Notes under the pieces: generated by a model
What the model was told of the DNA's origin: nothing
Seen by the model: only the letters and a program-made list of their open reading frames with translations
Database searches by the model: none
Made by a program: the position numbers and the translations under genes
In this document: piece by piece, positions 25,788-32,591 of the stretch
Position numbering within the stretch: position 1 is the first letter of the stretch
How the letters are laid out: each line of letters begins with the position of its first letter
DNA from: Lacihabitans sp. CS3-21
GTDB taxonomy: Bacteria; Bacteroidota; Bacteroidia; Cytophagales; Spirosomataceae
Assembly: GCF_024343675.1 (NCBI RefSeq)
Contig: NZ_RJUD01000027.1
Coordinates: forward strand, 1 to 32,591
DNA length: 32,591 nucleotides
Direction: 5' to 3'

Positions 25788-26104
25788 CGGTTTGAGTGAA
25801 ATCTGAAAATAATATTTCTCTTGAAATTACTTCAACATTAAAAGTCTGATTCTAAAAGCTAATTTATTTAAAAATGAGGTGTTTTTTTTTAACAAAACTC
25901 AAATTTAAACCCAATCTCTAATTGCATTAATCCTTAATTAGTAAGACTACATATAGAAAACCAAGAAAATTTGGTCTAGAATCTAGATTTATTTTGCAAA
26001 TTTTTGCAATTTATTGCATCTTTTTGCATATATGACTTGGTTTTAAATTATACTTTTTGTAAATTTATATAACGAATAGCCTTGGAGAAACTATAATTTA
26101 ATAA
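25788..26104. other. 317-bp intergenic region with phased TTTTGCA repeats
   Basis: No gene is seen. 25991-26030 holds four 10-bp units, each carrying TTGCA preceded by T (ATTTTGCAAA, TTTTTGCAAT, TTATTGCATC, TTTTTGCATA), listed separately below. Confidence 0.6.
25991..26030 (+). repeat. Four helically phased 10-bp TTTTGCA direct repeats
   Basis: The four units at 25991, 26001, 26011 and 26021 are spaced by exactly 10 bp, one helical turn, each with a T-run followed by TTGCA. They lie 75 bp before the ATG at 26105. Phased T-tracts would bend DNA, and phased direct repeats can be multiple sites for one regulator. Confidence 0.7.
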
Positions 26105-26827
26105 ATGAAAAACTACTACTTTTATGTGGTATTGATATTAATATTGATATCTTGTGAAATTTTTACGTTCCTAAAGTCGGGTCCTGCATTTAAATCCATC
26201 AATACTTTTATTTTCCGAGAATTAGTCTTTGTTGTTTTGGTAGTTTGGTATTATCGCCAGCAAGGGTCAAATCTAAACAGTGTCCAAAAGAGATTTCTAA
26301 TAAGTTTACTAATCCCGCTACTGCTTGGAGTTTCCAGATTCATCGTTCCAAACCTTTATGTAATTATAATTAACTCCATTTTGTATTCAGTAATTTATGC
26401 CTTATGGATTTCCATATTAAATTCACTGGGTGCGGAAATCAAATTGTCTAAACTTCCTCCAATTTACTACTTGCTCATTCCAGTAATTTTTGTTGTACCT
26501 TTTCTTTATATTTTTTTGGTATTACTCCCAATGTTGGGTGGACAAAACATAGTTTTGACGATTATTTTTGCTTTATTTGCCTCTACAGCTTGCGTTTATG
26601 TATTATTTTTACCTTCCACTTCTAATTTCTCTAGTAGATATTTAATAATACTTGGTGTATGGCTTTTTGAGTTCATGAATATGATGCAGGGTTTTTTCAT
26701 TTATAATTCTCAATCTTTCTTAATATATCCTTTTACCAGAATACTTCAGACCAGTGCTTATATTATATTGATATTGGGAATGACTAGCTATTACAAACCG
26801 CATTCAAGAATAATTATAGAGAATTAG
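26105..26827 (+). CDS. Polytopic membrane protein, second of a tandem paralog pair
   Basis: 240 aa, about seven membrane segments, starting at MKNYYFYVVL right at the first segment. Homologous to the gene at 25002-25787 over its full length, with the last segment ending in HSRIIIEN. The copies are clearly diverged, so the duplication is not recent. The gap contains phased TTTTGCA repeats, which suggests separate regulation from the first copy. No family recognised; roles as a membrane sensor or lipid-related enzyme are possible but unsupported. Confidence 0.8.
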   Translation: MKNYYFYVVLILILISCEIFTFLKSGPAFKSINTFIFRELVFVVLVVWYYRQQGSNLNSVQKRFLISLLIPLLLGVSRFIVPNLYVIIINSILYSVIYALWISILNSLGAEIKLSKLPPIYYLLIPVIFVVPFLYIFLVLLPMLGGQNIVLTIIFALFASTACVYVLFLPSTSNFSSRYLIILGVWLFEFMNMMQGFFIYNSQSFLIYPFTRILQTSAYIILILGMTSYYKPHSRIIIEN

Positions 26828-26902
26828 TAGGCACCAATCAGATTTTAAATGGTATTACCATCAGAAAGTATTTGAAAGAAATTTAAGCAAAATGCTTTCC
26901 AT

Positions 26903-26930
26903 AAAAAAAGAGCAACCTAAGCTGCTCTTT
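26903..26930 (-). terminator. Intrinsic terminator of the GH106-like gene
   Basis: AAAGAGCA (26907-26914) pairs with TGCTCTTT (26923-26930) over an 8-nt loop, 20 bp past the stop of the minus-strand glycosidase gene, with further T on that strand. It may also stop plus-strand transcripts from the gene ending at 26827. Confidence 0.75.
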
Positions 26931-26950
26931 GATCGTTAAAAAATTAAACC

Positions 26951-29900
26951 TTATTTAACACCAATTACTTTTACCTCACCCAAAAGTCCTGCAGGCTCTA
27001 ATGGAGAGTTTGCTCCATAGAAAGGCATGGTGGTGAATGTAGTTTTAATTGCATTCGGTTGAGCATCTCCAATTAATCGGTTCACCCAAGTGTTGGTCAC
27101 GTCAATTTTTATTTTATTTTCACCTGCTTTCAAGGCACTACCAATATCAACTTTGAAAGGTTTTTTCCAAACAGTTCCCATGTTTTGGCCATTCACAAAA
27201 ACCTCTGCTATGTTTTTAACTTCACCCAGGTCGAGCATGACACTTCGACTCCGGTCAATGTCCAACGCTTTAATATCAAAGTTAAATGAATTTTCATAAG
27301 TGGCTGTTCCAGAAAAATACTTGACGTTGGCATCGGAATTTTCATGCCAAGATGTCAACCTATCGAATATAGCTGATTGGTTACTGAAACTTACTTTCCA
27401 AGGTTTATTGATGGTGGTTAACAAAGTTTCTATAGTTTTTGGTTTTTCATAAGATTGGGCAGCGGCTATTTCCCTAAACACGACAAAATAGGCGTCCCAA
27501 GACTCAAACTTCAAAGGGACTATCGTACGGCCGTCCTTTATTTGATAACTCAGTTTCTCGGTTTTCCCTGTTTGGGCATTCCAAAGTTCGGGTATTTTGC
27601 CAGTAACTCTAAAACTAACTTCGGCGGTAGTTGGAGAGTCACTTCTGTTATTCAACCAATAGATATCAGTTGATTGGTTACTGGATGCCTGGTTTAATTG
27701 AGCAGAGTTGAAACCGGTGTTTCTATGTCTAAAAAGAACCTTATTAGTGGTTCCAGAAATTTTAAGGTCGGGTTGAAAATTCAACTTTTCAACTGAGGTG
27801 ATATGGTTGCTTTTCCAAATTTCAGTAGCTAAATTCTGGAATTCTGCATCGTTATCGGCCAAACTAGGAGATTTTACGGGCTTTGCTCCTACTATTTTTA
27901 CCCCAGCATCTACCAAAGTTTTTATTTTTTTTAAAACTGACAAGGTCATCATTTTGGTACTTTCGTCGAGCATCAGCACCTTGTAAGTGTTTCCACTTTG
28001 AGCGAGCAATTGTCCATTTTTTGGTTGAATAGCATTAATCAAAGCTGAGGAATTGACAAAATCGAATTCGAAACCCTTGGGAATATTTGGTAAACTTTTG
28101 CGACTTATCCACGTAATATTGGTATTCTCTCCATATAAATATAGAATATCTGCCACATTGCGACCTTGCTGTAACAAATGCGAACTGCGTCCTAAATAAT
28201 CCATCCAAGCTTTGGCACCTGCCCCTGACCATGTTTCTAATCTTGAAAAATACTGACCAAAAGGTCCCAATGAAAACCCGGGAGATTTATCTAAAGGTTG
28301 ATGCACAGAGGTATGTATCACGAAGCGATTGAGTCCAGAGGCCAATTCAATATCGGCCGTTCTTTTTAGTTTTTCGGGATATTCTTGAAAAGGCTTACCA
28401 ACAGAAGTCATGGACTCCGCTGCAACGAAAGGTTTTCCATAAATATGGGCAACCGATGCGGCTTCCCTTATATCGGCCTCACTTCTAACTTCCTCGTCAG
28501 TTCCTGGCACCAAACTACCGGGTGTCCACATAGCAGCCATCGGAATATCAGCATTTCGCTTTACATCCATGCCGTCAGCCAAATAAATCCTGCCACCTTC
28601 GTGAGACTCCGTATATCTTTTCATTCCACGCTTGGCCAACTCCTCTCCTATCACATCATAATGGTTTTCGGCTATCATTTCACCGATGGTTTTTCTGAAA
28701 TCCCATAGAAATTTCTCACTTTCATCCAAACCATTTACTACACGACCGGTCAGAACAGGAAGATATTTCAACAAACCATAACCACGTCTTTTTTGAAATT
28801 CCTGCGGCATATTTAGTGTCCAGTTCATATGGCCAGCCTCATAACTGTCTAAAGCCATGTACTCTAAACCCTTCGCTCCTAACTGTCCCCCTGTAGCATC
28901 TTTATACAAATCCAAATACGTATTTATGTATTTCTTTACAGCCTCTTTATCCAGCTTATCCACTTCAAGACCAGTAGCTTCTGGTGAAGCAGGGTGGTTT
29001 TGTCGGCCTGTAAGGCTATAACCCAAGCGTAGAATTATCCATTCACCACCTTTTGGCACTGTCCAATTCAAACTTCCATCGGCACCTACTTTGGATGTTA
29101 AATCAACTATATTTTGGCTGCCAATAATGTCGGGAATTTCAATTTTAAAACTCAAATCTCCGTATTCACTGTCTTCTTTCCATGGCGAAAAACCAGCTTT
29201 GTCTTCTGATTGGTTAATTCTTGAAGTGTTAAAAAGAACGAATTCTGCAACATTGACACCATCTGGTTTTGTAGGTGCTGGAGCACCCATCATGGCCAAC
29301 ATGGGGCTCACAGTAATTGGAAGAGTTTGAAAACACATACGCCAGTATTTGGCAGTAGTGGTAGGAATAGAAACGGTATTAAATGGGACTGTACTTCCTG
29401 ATACCTTCCCTACAGTACGCCAATTGATTCCGTCATCGCTTACTTTTAAACTTCTATTTTCGGGTGCACCATTAAACTCGGCGAGGGGATCTTGACTAGC
29501 ACCTGAAACGGCAAATGCTCTGAAAGTTTGTGGTTCATCGAATGAATATTGAACGTACATATCCTGCCCAACTTCCATTGGTGGAATGGCATAAAATGTT
29601 TTAATATCATGGTCTAAAAGGCCTTTAACATCAAAATCCCCTCCCGAAACCGTAATTTTGGGATTCATTTGAGGCAAGTGTTTTTCATTGTCAGACAGCT
29701 TATAAGCTATGACGAATGCGTCTGCAGCAAACTCCGGCTTTATACCAACAAACCCTCCTGAAATACCTCCACCACTTTCAGGAACTTCTTGATATTTACC
29801 AATGTTATTGGGCAATACTGGAAGTTTTCCGTTAAAGATCTCTCCTCCTTTTATCAATACCTCGGACCAAACTATTTTCTTCATGGCATCTTTGGGTTCA

Positions 29901-30268
29901 ACCCACGGACCGCCTGTCACACTCCAACCTGGAGAACCAGCAATGGCCATTTCTAAGCCATTTTTGACGGCCATGTCAGTAGTAAACTTAAAGGCATCTT
30001 TCCAGTCTGGATCCATAAAAACCAATTTCTTAGGAACTACCAAAGGAGTAAACAAATTGGCATCAAAATTTTGAAAGCCTCCAATTCCGGTGTTTTTCAT
30101 CCAATCGAGGTCTTTTTGTATGCCTTCTTTTGAGATGTTTCCGTTCATCCAATGCCACCATACACGAGGTTTAGCTGCATTGGGTGGTGTTTGAAAGTCT
30201 TCAAGTAAAGTACTTTGGGCCATTAATTGCGATTGAAGCAATAACAAGCCAATAAATATTTTTTTCAT
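26951..30268 (-). CDS. Secreted glycosidase, GH106-like
   Basis: 1105 aa with a signal peptide ending near LMAQ (residue 18). RVWWHWMNGNISKEGIQKDL (35-54) and the following GIGGFQNFD are typical of GH106 alpha-L-rhamnosidase-like proteins. A discoidin-like insert lies at about 235-345, then a TIM-barrel-like core (about 400-690) with DSYEAGH (474-480) and KPFVAAESM (612-620). E477 and E618 are candidate catalytic acids, by inference. The C terminus has a GH2-type galactose-binding domain (AEVFVNGQNMGTVWKKPF, 1021-1038; TNTWVNRLIGD). It would release rhamnose or a related sugar in the periplasm or outside. It is followed by a terminator and lies 33 bp from the esterase gene upstream, probably in one operon. 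Confidence 0.85.
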   Translation of the reverse strand: MKKIFIGLLLLQSQLMAQSTLLEDFQTPPNAAKPRVWWHWMNGNISKEGIQKDLDWMKNTGIGGFQNFDANLFTPLVVPKKLVFMDPDWKDAFKFTTDMAVKNGLEMAIAGSPGWSVTGGPWVEPKDAMKKIVWSEVLIKGGEIFNGKLPVLPNNIGKYQEVPESGGGISGGFVGIKPEFAADAFVIAYKLSDNEKHLPQMNPKITVSGGDFDVKGLLDHDIKTFYAIPPMEVGQDMYVQYSFDEPQTFRAFAVSGASQDPLAEFNGAPENRSLKVSDDGINWRTVGKVSGSTVPFNTVSIPTTTAKYWRMCFQTLPITVSPMLAMMGAPAPTKPDGVNVAEFVLFNTSRINQSEDKAGFSPWKEDSEYGDLSFKIEIPDIIGSQNIVDLTSKVGADGSLNWTVPKGGEWIILRLGYSLTGRQNHPASPEATGLEVDKLDKEAVKKYINTYLDLYKDATGGQLGAKGLEYMALDSYEAGHMNWTLNMPQEFQKRRGYGLLKYLPVLTGRVVNGLDESEKFLWDFRKTIGEMIAENHYDVIGEELAKRGMKRYTESHEGGRIYLADGMDVKRNADIPMAAMWTPGSLVPGTDEEVRSEADIREAASVAHIYGKPFVAAESMTSVGKPFQEYPEKLKRTADIELASGLNRFVIHTSVHQPLDKSPGFSLGPFGQYFSRLETWSGAGAKAWMDYLGRSSHLLQQGRNVADILYLYGENTNITWISRKSLPNIPKGFEFDFVNSSALINAIQPKNGQLLAQSGNTYKVLMLDESTKMMTLSVLKKIKTLVDAGVKIVGAKPVKSPSLADNDAEFQNLATEIWKSNHITSVEKLNFQPDLKISGTTNKVLFRHRNTGFNSAQLNQASSNQSTDIYWLNNRSDSPTTAEVSFRVTGKIPELWNAQTGKTEKLSYQIKDGRTIVPLKFESWDAYFVVFREIAAAQSYEKPKTIETLLTTINKPWKVSFSNQSAIFDRLTSWHENSDANVKYFSGTATYENSFNFDIKALDIDRSRSVMLDLGEVKNIAEVFVNGQNMGTVWKKPFKVDIGSALKAGENKIKIDVTNTWVNRLIGDAQPNAIKTTFTTMPFYGANSPLEPAGLLGEVKVIGVK

Positions 30269-30301
30269 AAATTATAGTGGGTTGAAAAGAAATAAACTGT
30301 A

Positions 30302-31168
30302 TCAATTTCGTTTGAAGAAATTCCAAGCTTCGAGATAAATATCGATATCGTTGGGATAATCATGTTTGCCACCGATTACTTTAAAAAGCGTTATTTCTGG
30401 CTTTCTTTTCGATTTGTAGGTATACTTTTCCACGATTTTACCATCTTTTGGATCTCTATCTGGCATGGATTCCATTTTCGGAGAGCCTTTATAACCAGCC
30501 AAGCTTGACCAATATTGAAGCGTTCTATCTGTTGAGCGAACAAAACCTAAATTTACTTTGGGTCCCAATTTAACTTCCCCTCCATTGTAAGGATTTATTT
30601 CATCAGCTGTTCCGTTGACAATCATTACAGGTTTTTTTACACGTTTTTCAGCACAATCCAAGTTGTTGGTGTCGGGCAGGTTGGCAATAAATGCCGTTAT
30701 GGCCCTAAAACGCTCGGGCATAGTCAAAACCAATTTGTAGGCCATGTGTCCACCACCGGAAGTACCAATAGCAAATATTTTCTTTTCGTTTATATCATAT
30801 TTCATTTTGAAATAATCTATCATTTGGCCGAAAAAAGCCTCCTCATTTATATTCTCCATATTTGCTGCTGAATTAGCAGTTTTACGGCATTCGTTCCAAT
30901 ATCTTTTGTAGCCGTTGGGATACACCAAAAAAATATTTTCAGTCTCGGCAATACCTTCTAGTTTTTTCTCAGCTTCACTTTTTCTAATAACTTGGCCATC
31001 GCCTTGTGAACCATGAATAACAAAGACGAGTGATGCTTTCGGTTTTGGAGCGGGAATAAAATAAAAACTTCGGTAATTGTCTTCAATAAGTAAAGAATCG
31101 GACAAAGTTTGTGCTTGTGTAGATATCCCCAATAACAATAAGAGAACAGTGATTATAGTAATTTTCAT
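30302..31168 (-). CDS. Secreted PHB-depolymerase/feruloyl-type esterase
   Basis: 288 aa from the ATG at 31168. An in-frame TTG at 31216 would add 16 residues, but the ATG begins a textbook signal peptide, MKITIITVLLLLLGISTQAQ. The alpha/beta-hydrolase fold shows the nucleophile S137 in GTSGG (135-139), D179 in NGTADE as acid, and H269 in GGKHDYP as base; VIHGSQGDGQ marks the oxyanion region. Related LpqC-like enzymes cleave esters on plant polymers or polyhydroxybutyrate. The GH106-like gene follows 33 bp downstream, fitting joint attack on a decorated polysaccharide. Confidence 0.85.
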   Translation of the reverse strand: MKITIITVLLLLLGISTQAQTLSDSLLIEDNYRSFYFIPAPKPKASLVFVIHGSQGDGQVIRKSEAEKKLEGIAETENIFLVYPNGYKRYWNECRKTANSAANMENINEEAFFGQMIDYFKMKYDINEKKIFAIGTSGGGHMAYKLVLTMPERFRAITAFIANLPDTNNLDCAEKRVKKPVMIVNGTADEINPYNGGEVKLGPKVNLGFVRSTDRTLQYWSSLAGYKGSPKMESMPDRDPKDGKIVEKYTYKSKRKPEITLFKVIGGKHDYPNDIDIYLEAWNFFKRN

Positions 31169-31287
31169 TTTTGAAATAAATTTAAAAGGACGAACTGTCA
31201 AGATTTTTTTAATCAAACAAAATAATTGAGGACATTCCTGGCCACGCAGAATATTACTGAAACAGGAAACTTACAAACAGCGGTATA

Positions 31288-31899
31288 TTATTTAACCATG
31301 ATCAGCGTTTCTACTTTAGAGGAGTCTAATTTTTCAGCCAGTTTGGTTACTTTCAGGAGAGACACCAAAACACTGTCAGATTTTATACGAGCATTGGCTT
31401 TGGTAAAAATATAATCAGGCGAATTTCCTGCTTTAGAACTATTGGCTATTTCATAGGTATTTTTGAGGCTATCATTTCTAAAGTAACTCAGAAATACATG
31501 TGAACCATAAAAATAAGGTGATGCATCTACACTTACATACTGCAGTTTCCAGAGTTCATATCTTTCTGTTTTACTTTTGTGCAAAGTTTTCACCTGATAG
31601 GCTCCAGCATCTGCCACTTCTCCATTCTTAATTGACTTTAAAAAAGAATCATAAGCTTTGTTTAACTTCAAAGAATCGAGTTTTTTTAAACCTGAAAAGT
31701 AAAATTCGAAATCGGTATTTTCATCTAAACTTTTGATATTAACCGACATTTGTCTTATTTTGAAATCGGTCAAAGCTCTATAAGAAGTAGAGTCTATTCT
31801 ATCAATTTTCACTTCGTAATCAACTTTGTTTTTCAGGTTGGAGTTTCCACAAGCGAGAAACATACACGATATAATAGAAAGAAATAGTAATTTTTTCAT
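31288..31899 (-). CDS. Lipoprotein of unknown function
   Basis: 203 aa with a lipoprotein signal (MKKLLFLSIISCMFLACGN, lipid-bearing C17 in the LAC box). The mature part is polar, with no recognised domain (DFEFYFSGLKKLDSLKLN, YELWKLQYVSVDASPYFYGS). It begins 3 bp downstream of the Dabb gene's stop, and the esterase gene starts 119 bp downstream, so it may belong to the same transcript as the Dabb gene. Confidence 0.75.
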   Translation of the reverse strand: MKKLLFLSIISCMFLACGNSNLKNKVDYEVKIDRIDSTSYRALTDFKIRQMSVNIKSLDENTDFEFYFSGLKKLDSLKLNKAYDSFLKSIKNGEVADAGAYQVKTLHKSKTERYELWKLQYVSVDASPYFYGSHVFLSYFRNDSLKNTYEIANSSKAGNSPDYIFTKANARIKSDSVLVSLLKVTKLAEKLDSSKVETLIMVK

Positions 31900-31902
31900 T
31901 TA

Positions 31903-32199
31903 TCAGTTATTGTAAAGGGTGTAATCAATTTCTAAAAAATCTTCCACATTTGGAATCCAAAAGTTTTGGATAAAATCAAGATGGGCAGGATGATTTGAAT
32001 AAGTATCATATTGTTCTTGATTTTCAAACTCCATCGAAATACCATATTCAAATTTATTTTTGGGGCTTATCTGGTTCAAAACCTCAAATGTCTTGACGTC
32101 TGGTATTTCTTTTAGTTTGTCTACCGCATCAAAAAAAGCTTTCTTGGACTCATGGGAAATGGTCTCTTTTAGTTTGAGAATGACGGAATGGCGTATCAT
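31903..32199 (-). CDS. Dabb-family (stress-responsive alpha/beta-barrel) protein
   Basis: 98 aa, a single Dabb domain: the start MIRHSVILKLKE, then EYGISMEFENQEQYDTYSNH and a C-terminal helix. These small dimeric ferredoxin-like folds bind small polar ligands; many sit beside sugar-isomerase or dehydrogenase genes. The lipoprotein gene begins 3 bp after its stop. Confidence 0.85.
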   Translation of the reverse strand: MIRHSVILKLKETISHESKKAFFDAVDKLKEIPDVKTFEVLNQISPKNKFEYGISMEFENQEQYDTYSNHPAHLDFIQNFWIPNVEDFLEIDYTLYNN

Positions 32200-32294
32200 G
32201 TTTTGAGGCTTGAGTTTAATTTATTGGATAATTTAGAATTTCGTATGAGATTTTTTTCTTGACATCTTAAACGTCAAGGTCATTCAATTTTCTC

Positions 32295-32591
32295 TTATAA
32301 TTTTAATATTTCACGGTAATAGTTGACGGTCTGTTTTACTGAACTTAAGTTATTGGGTTTCTCTTTGGTGTCTCTTTCTATATTGATATTCCCTCTAAAA
32401 TCCTGTCTTTTCAGTTCATCAAAAATTGCTGGAAAATCAATCACACCCGTACCAACTGGTACGTCCTGAATTTTAGTATTGTTATACTCAGCGATGTCTT
32501 TTAGATGTATTCCTATTATTTTTCCTTCCAATTTCTTGATAGCGTCCAGCGGATTCAGGCCAGACTTTGGATAATGACCTAGGTCAGGACA
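32295..32591 (-). CDS. Sugar-phosphate isomerase/epimerase, C-terminal part
   Basis: The frame is open to the window edge at 32591, so the 5' end is missing. The 98 visible residues read CPDLGHYPKSGLNPLDAIKK then GKIIGIHLKDIAEY and VGTGVIDFPAIFDELKR, typical of the xylose-isomerase-like TIM barrel (AP endonuclease 2 superfamily), with D3, H6, H30, D33 and E73 as plausible metal ligands. It would isomerise or epimerise a sugar or keto-sugar. The TTG at 32531 is not the start; the gene runs through. The 95-bp gap to the Dabb gene is unremarkable. Confidence 0.82.
   Translation of the reverse strand, partial: CPDLGHYPKSGLNPLDAIKKLEGKIIGIHLKDIAEYNNTKIQDVPVGTGVIDFPAIFDELKRQDFRGNINIERDTKEKPNNLSSVKQTVNYYREILKL

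Noticed and set aside
1-32591. tRNA, rRNA, transposase or integrase genes
   Set aside because: None were recognised on either strand; repeats present lack transposase or terminal inverted repeats with target duplications.

Overview
The window looks like a chromosomal segment of a free-living, low-GC member of the Bacteroidota, probably Cytophagales-like. The evidence is the gene content (ThuA proteins, a GH106-type glycosidase, a GMC oxidoreductase with a gluconate-2-dehydrogenase subunit-3 partner, a NrtR/AraR-like Nudix regulator, a stand-alone LytTR protein, many Sec-type signal peptides ending in AQ). Start codons generally lack Shine-Dalgarno sequences, and several genes are preceded by the Bacteroidota -7 promoter element TAnnTTTG. 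The lineage is an inference from reading; no search was run. No tRNA, rRNA, CRISPR array, transposase or phage gene was seen.

Layout. 1-1552 is an array of a 139-bp unit (ten copies identical by eye, then one decayed copy and a fragment) that enters from outside the window. 1639-2226 is a DNA glycosylase. 2340-2968 holds heptamer repeats and three diverged relatives of the 139-bp unit. 3045-7485 holds a small secreted protein and a giant secreted ThuA / sugar-dehydrogenase / cytochrome c protein whose C-terminal module is the same domain as the small protein. 7849-10916 (minus strand) has a sugar-type MFS transporter, an SDR dehydrogenase and a membrane-anchored ThuA protein. The latter is divergent from a Nudix-family regulator (11090-11815), with a strong dyad between the two promoters. 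A LytTR protein converges on the regulator.

12280-15368 (minus strand) is an ArsR / SRPBCC / DoxX / DUF1801-YdeI-CDGSH operon, followed by DUF1761 and a second, frameshifted YdeI gene. 15565-19376 has an Ig-like-domain esterase and a GMC oxidoreductase with its Tat-type small subunit. 19833-21714 (plus strand) has a secreted DinB protein and a YbjJ-like MFS transporter. 21711-22060 is a decayed gene. 22229-24664 has a luciferase-like monooxygenase, a secreted hypothetical protein and a small hypothetical protein. 25002-26827 has a tandem pair of polytopic membrane paralogs. 26951 to the end (minus strand) is a run of a GH106-like glycosidase, a PHB-depolymerase-type esterase, a lipoprotein, a Dabb protein and the 3' end of a sugar-phosphate isomerase/epimerase.

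How it may work together (inference). Most of the genes at 3045-10916, 15565-19376 and 26951-32591 fit periplasmic or secreted glycoside breakdown. Hydrolases and esterases release sugars. A GMC/subunit-3 dehydrogenase and a fused sugar dehydrogenase with its own heme c oxidise them. ThuA domains, the SDR and the isomerase/epimerase handle the oxidised (for example 3-keto) sugars, and MFS proteins import them. The sequence-level items most worth a second look are the duplicated C-terminal module, the divergent Nudix operator, the CDGSH tail, the frameshifted YdeI, the phased TTTTGCA repeats and the several families of period-7 repeats that sit against stop codons.
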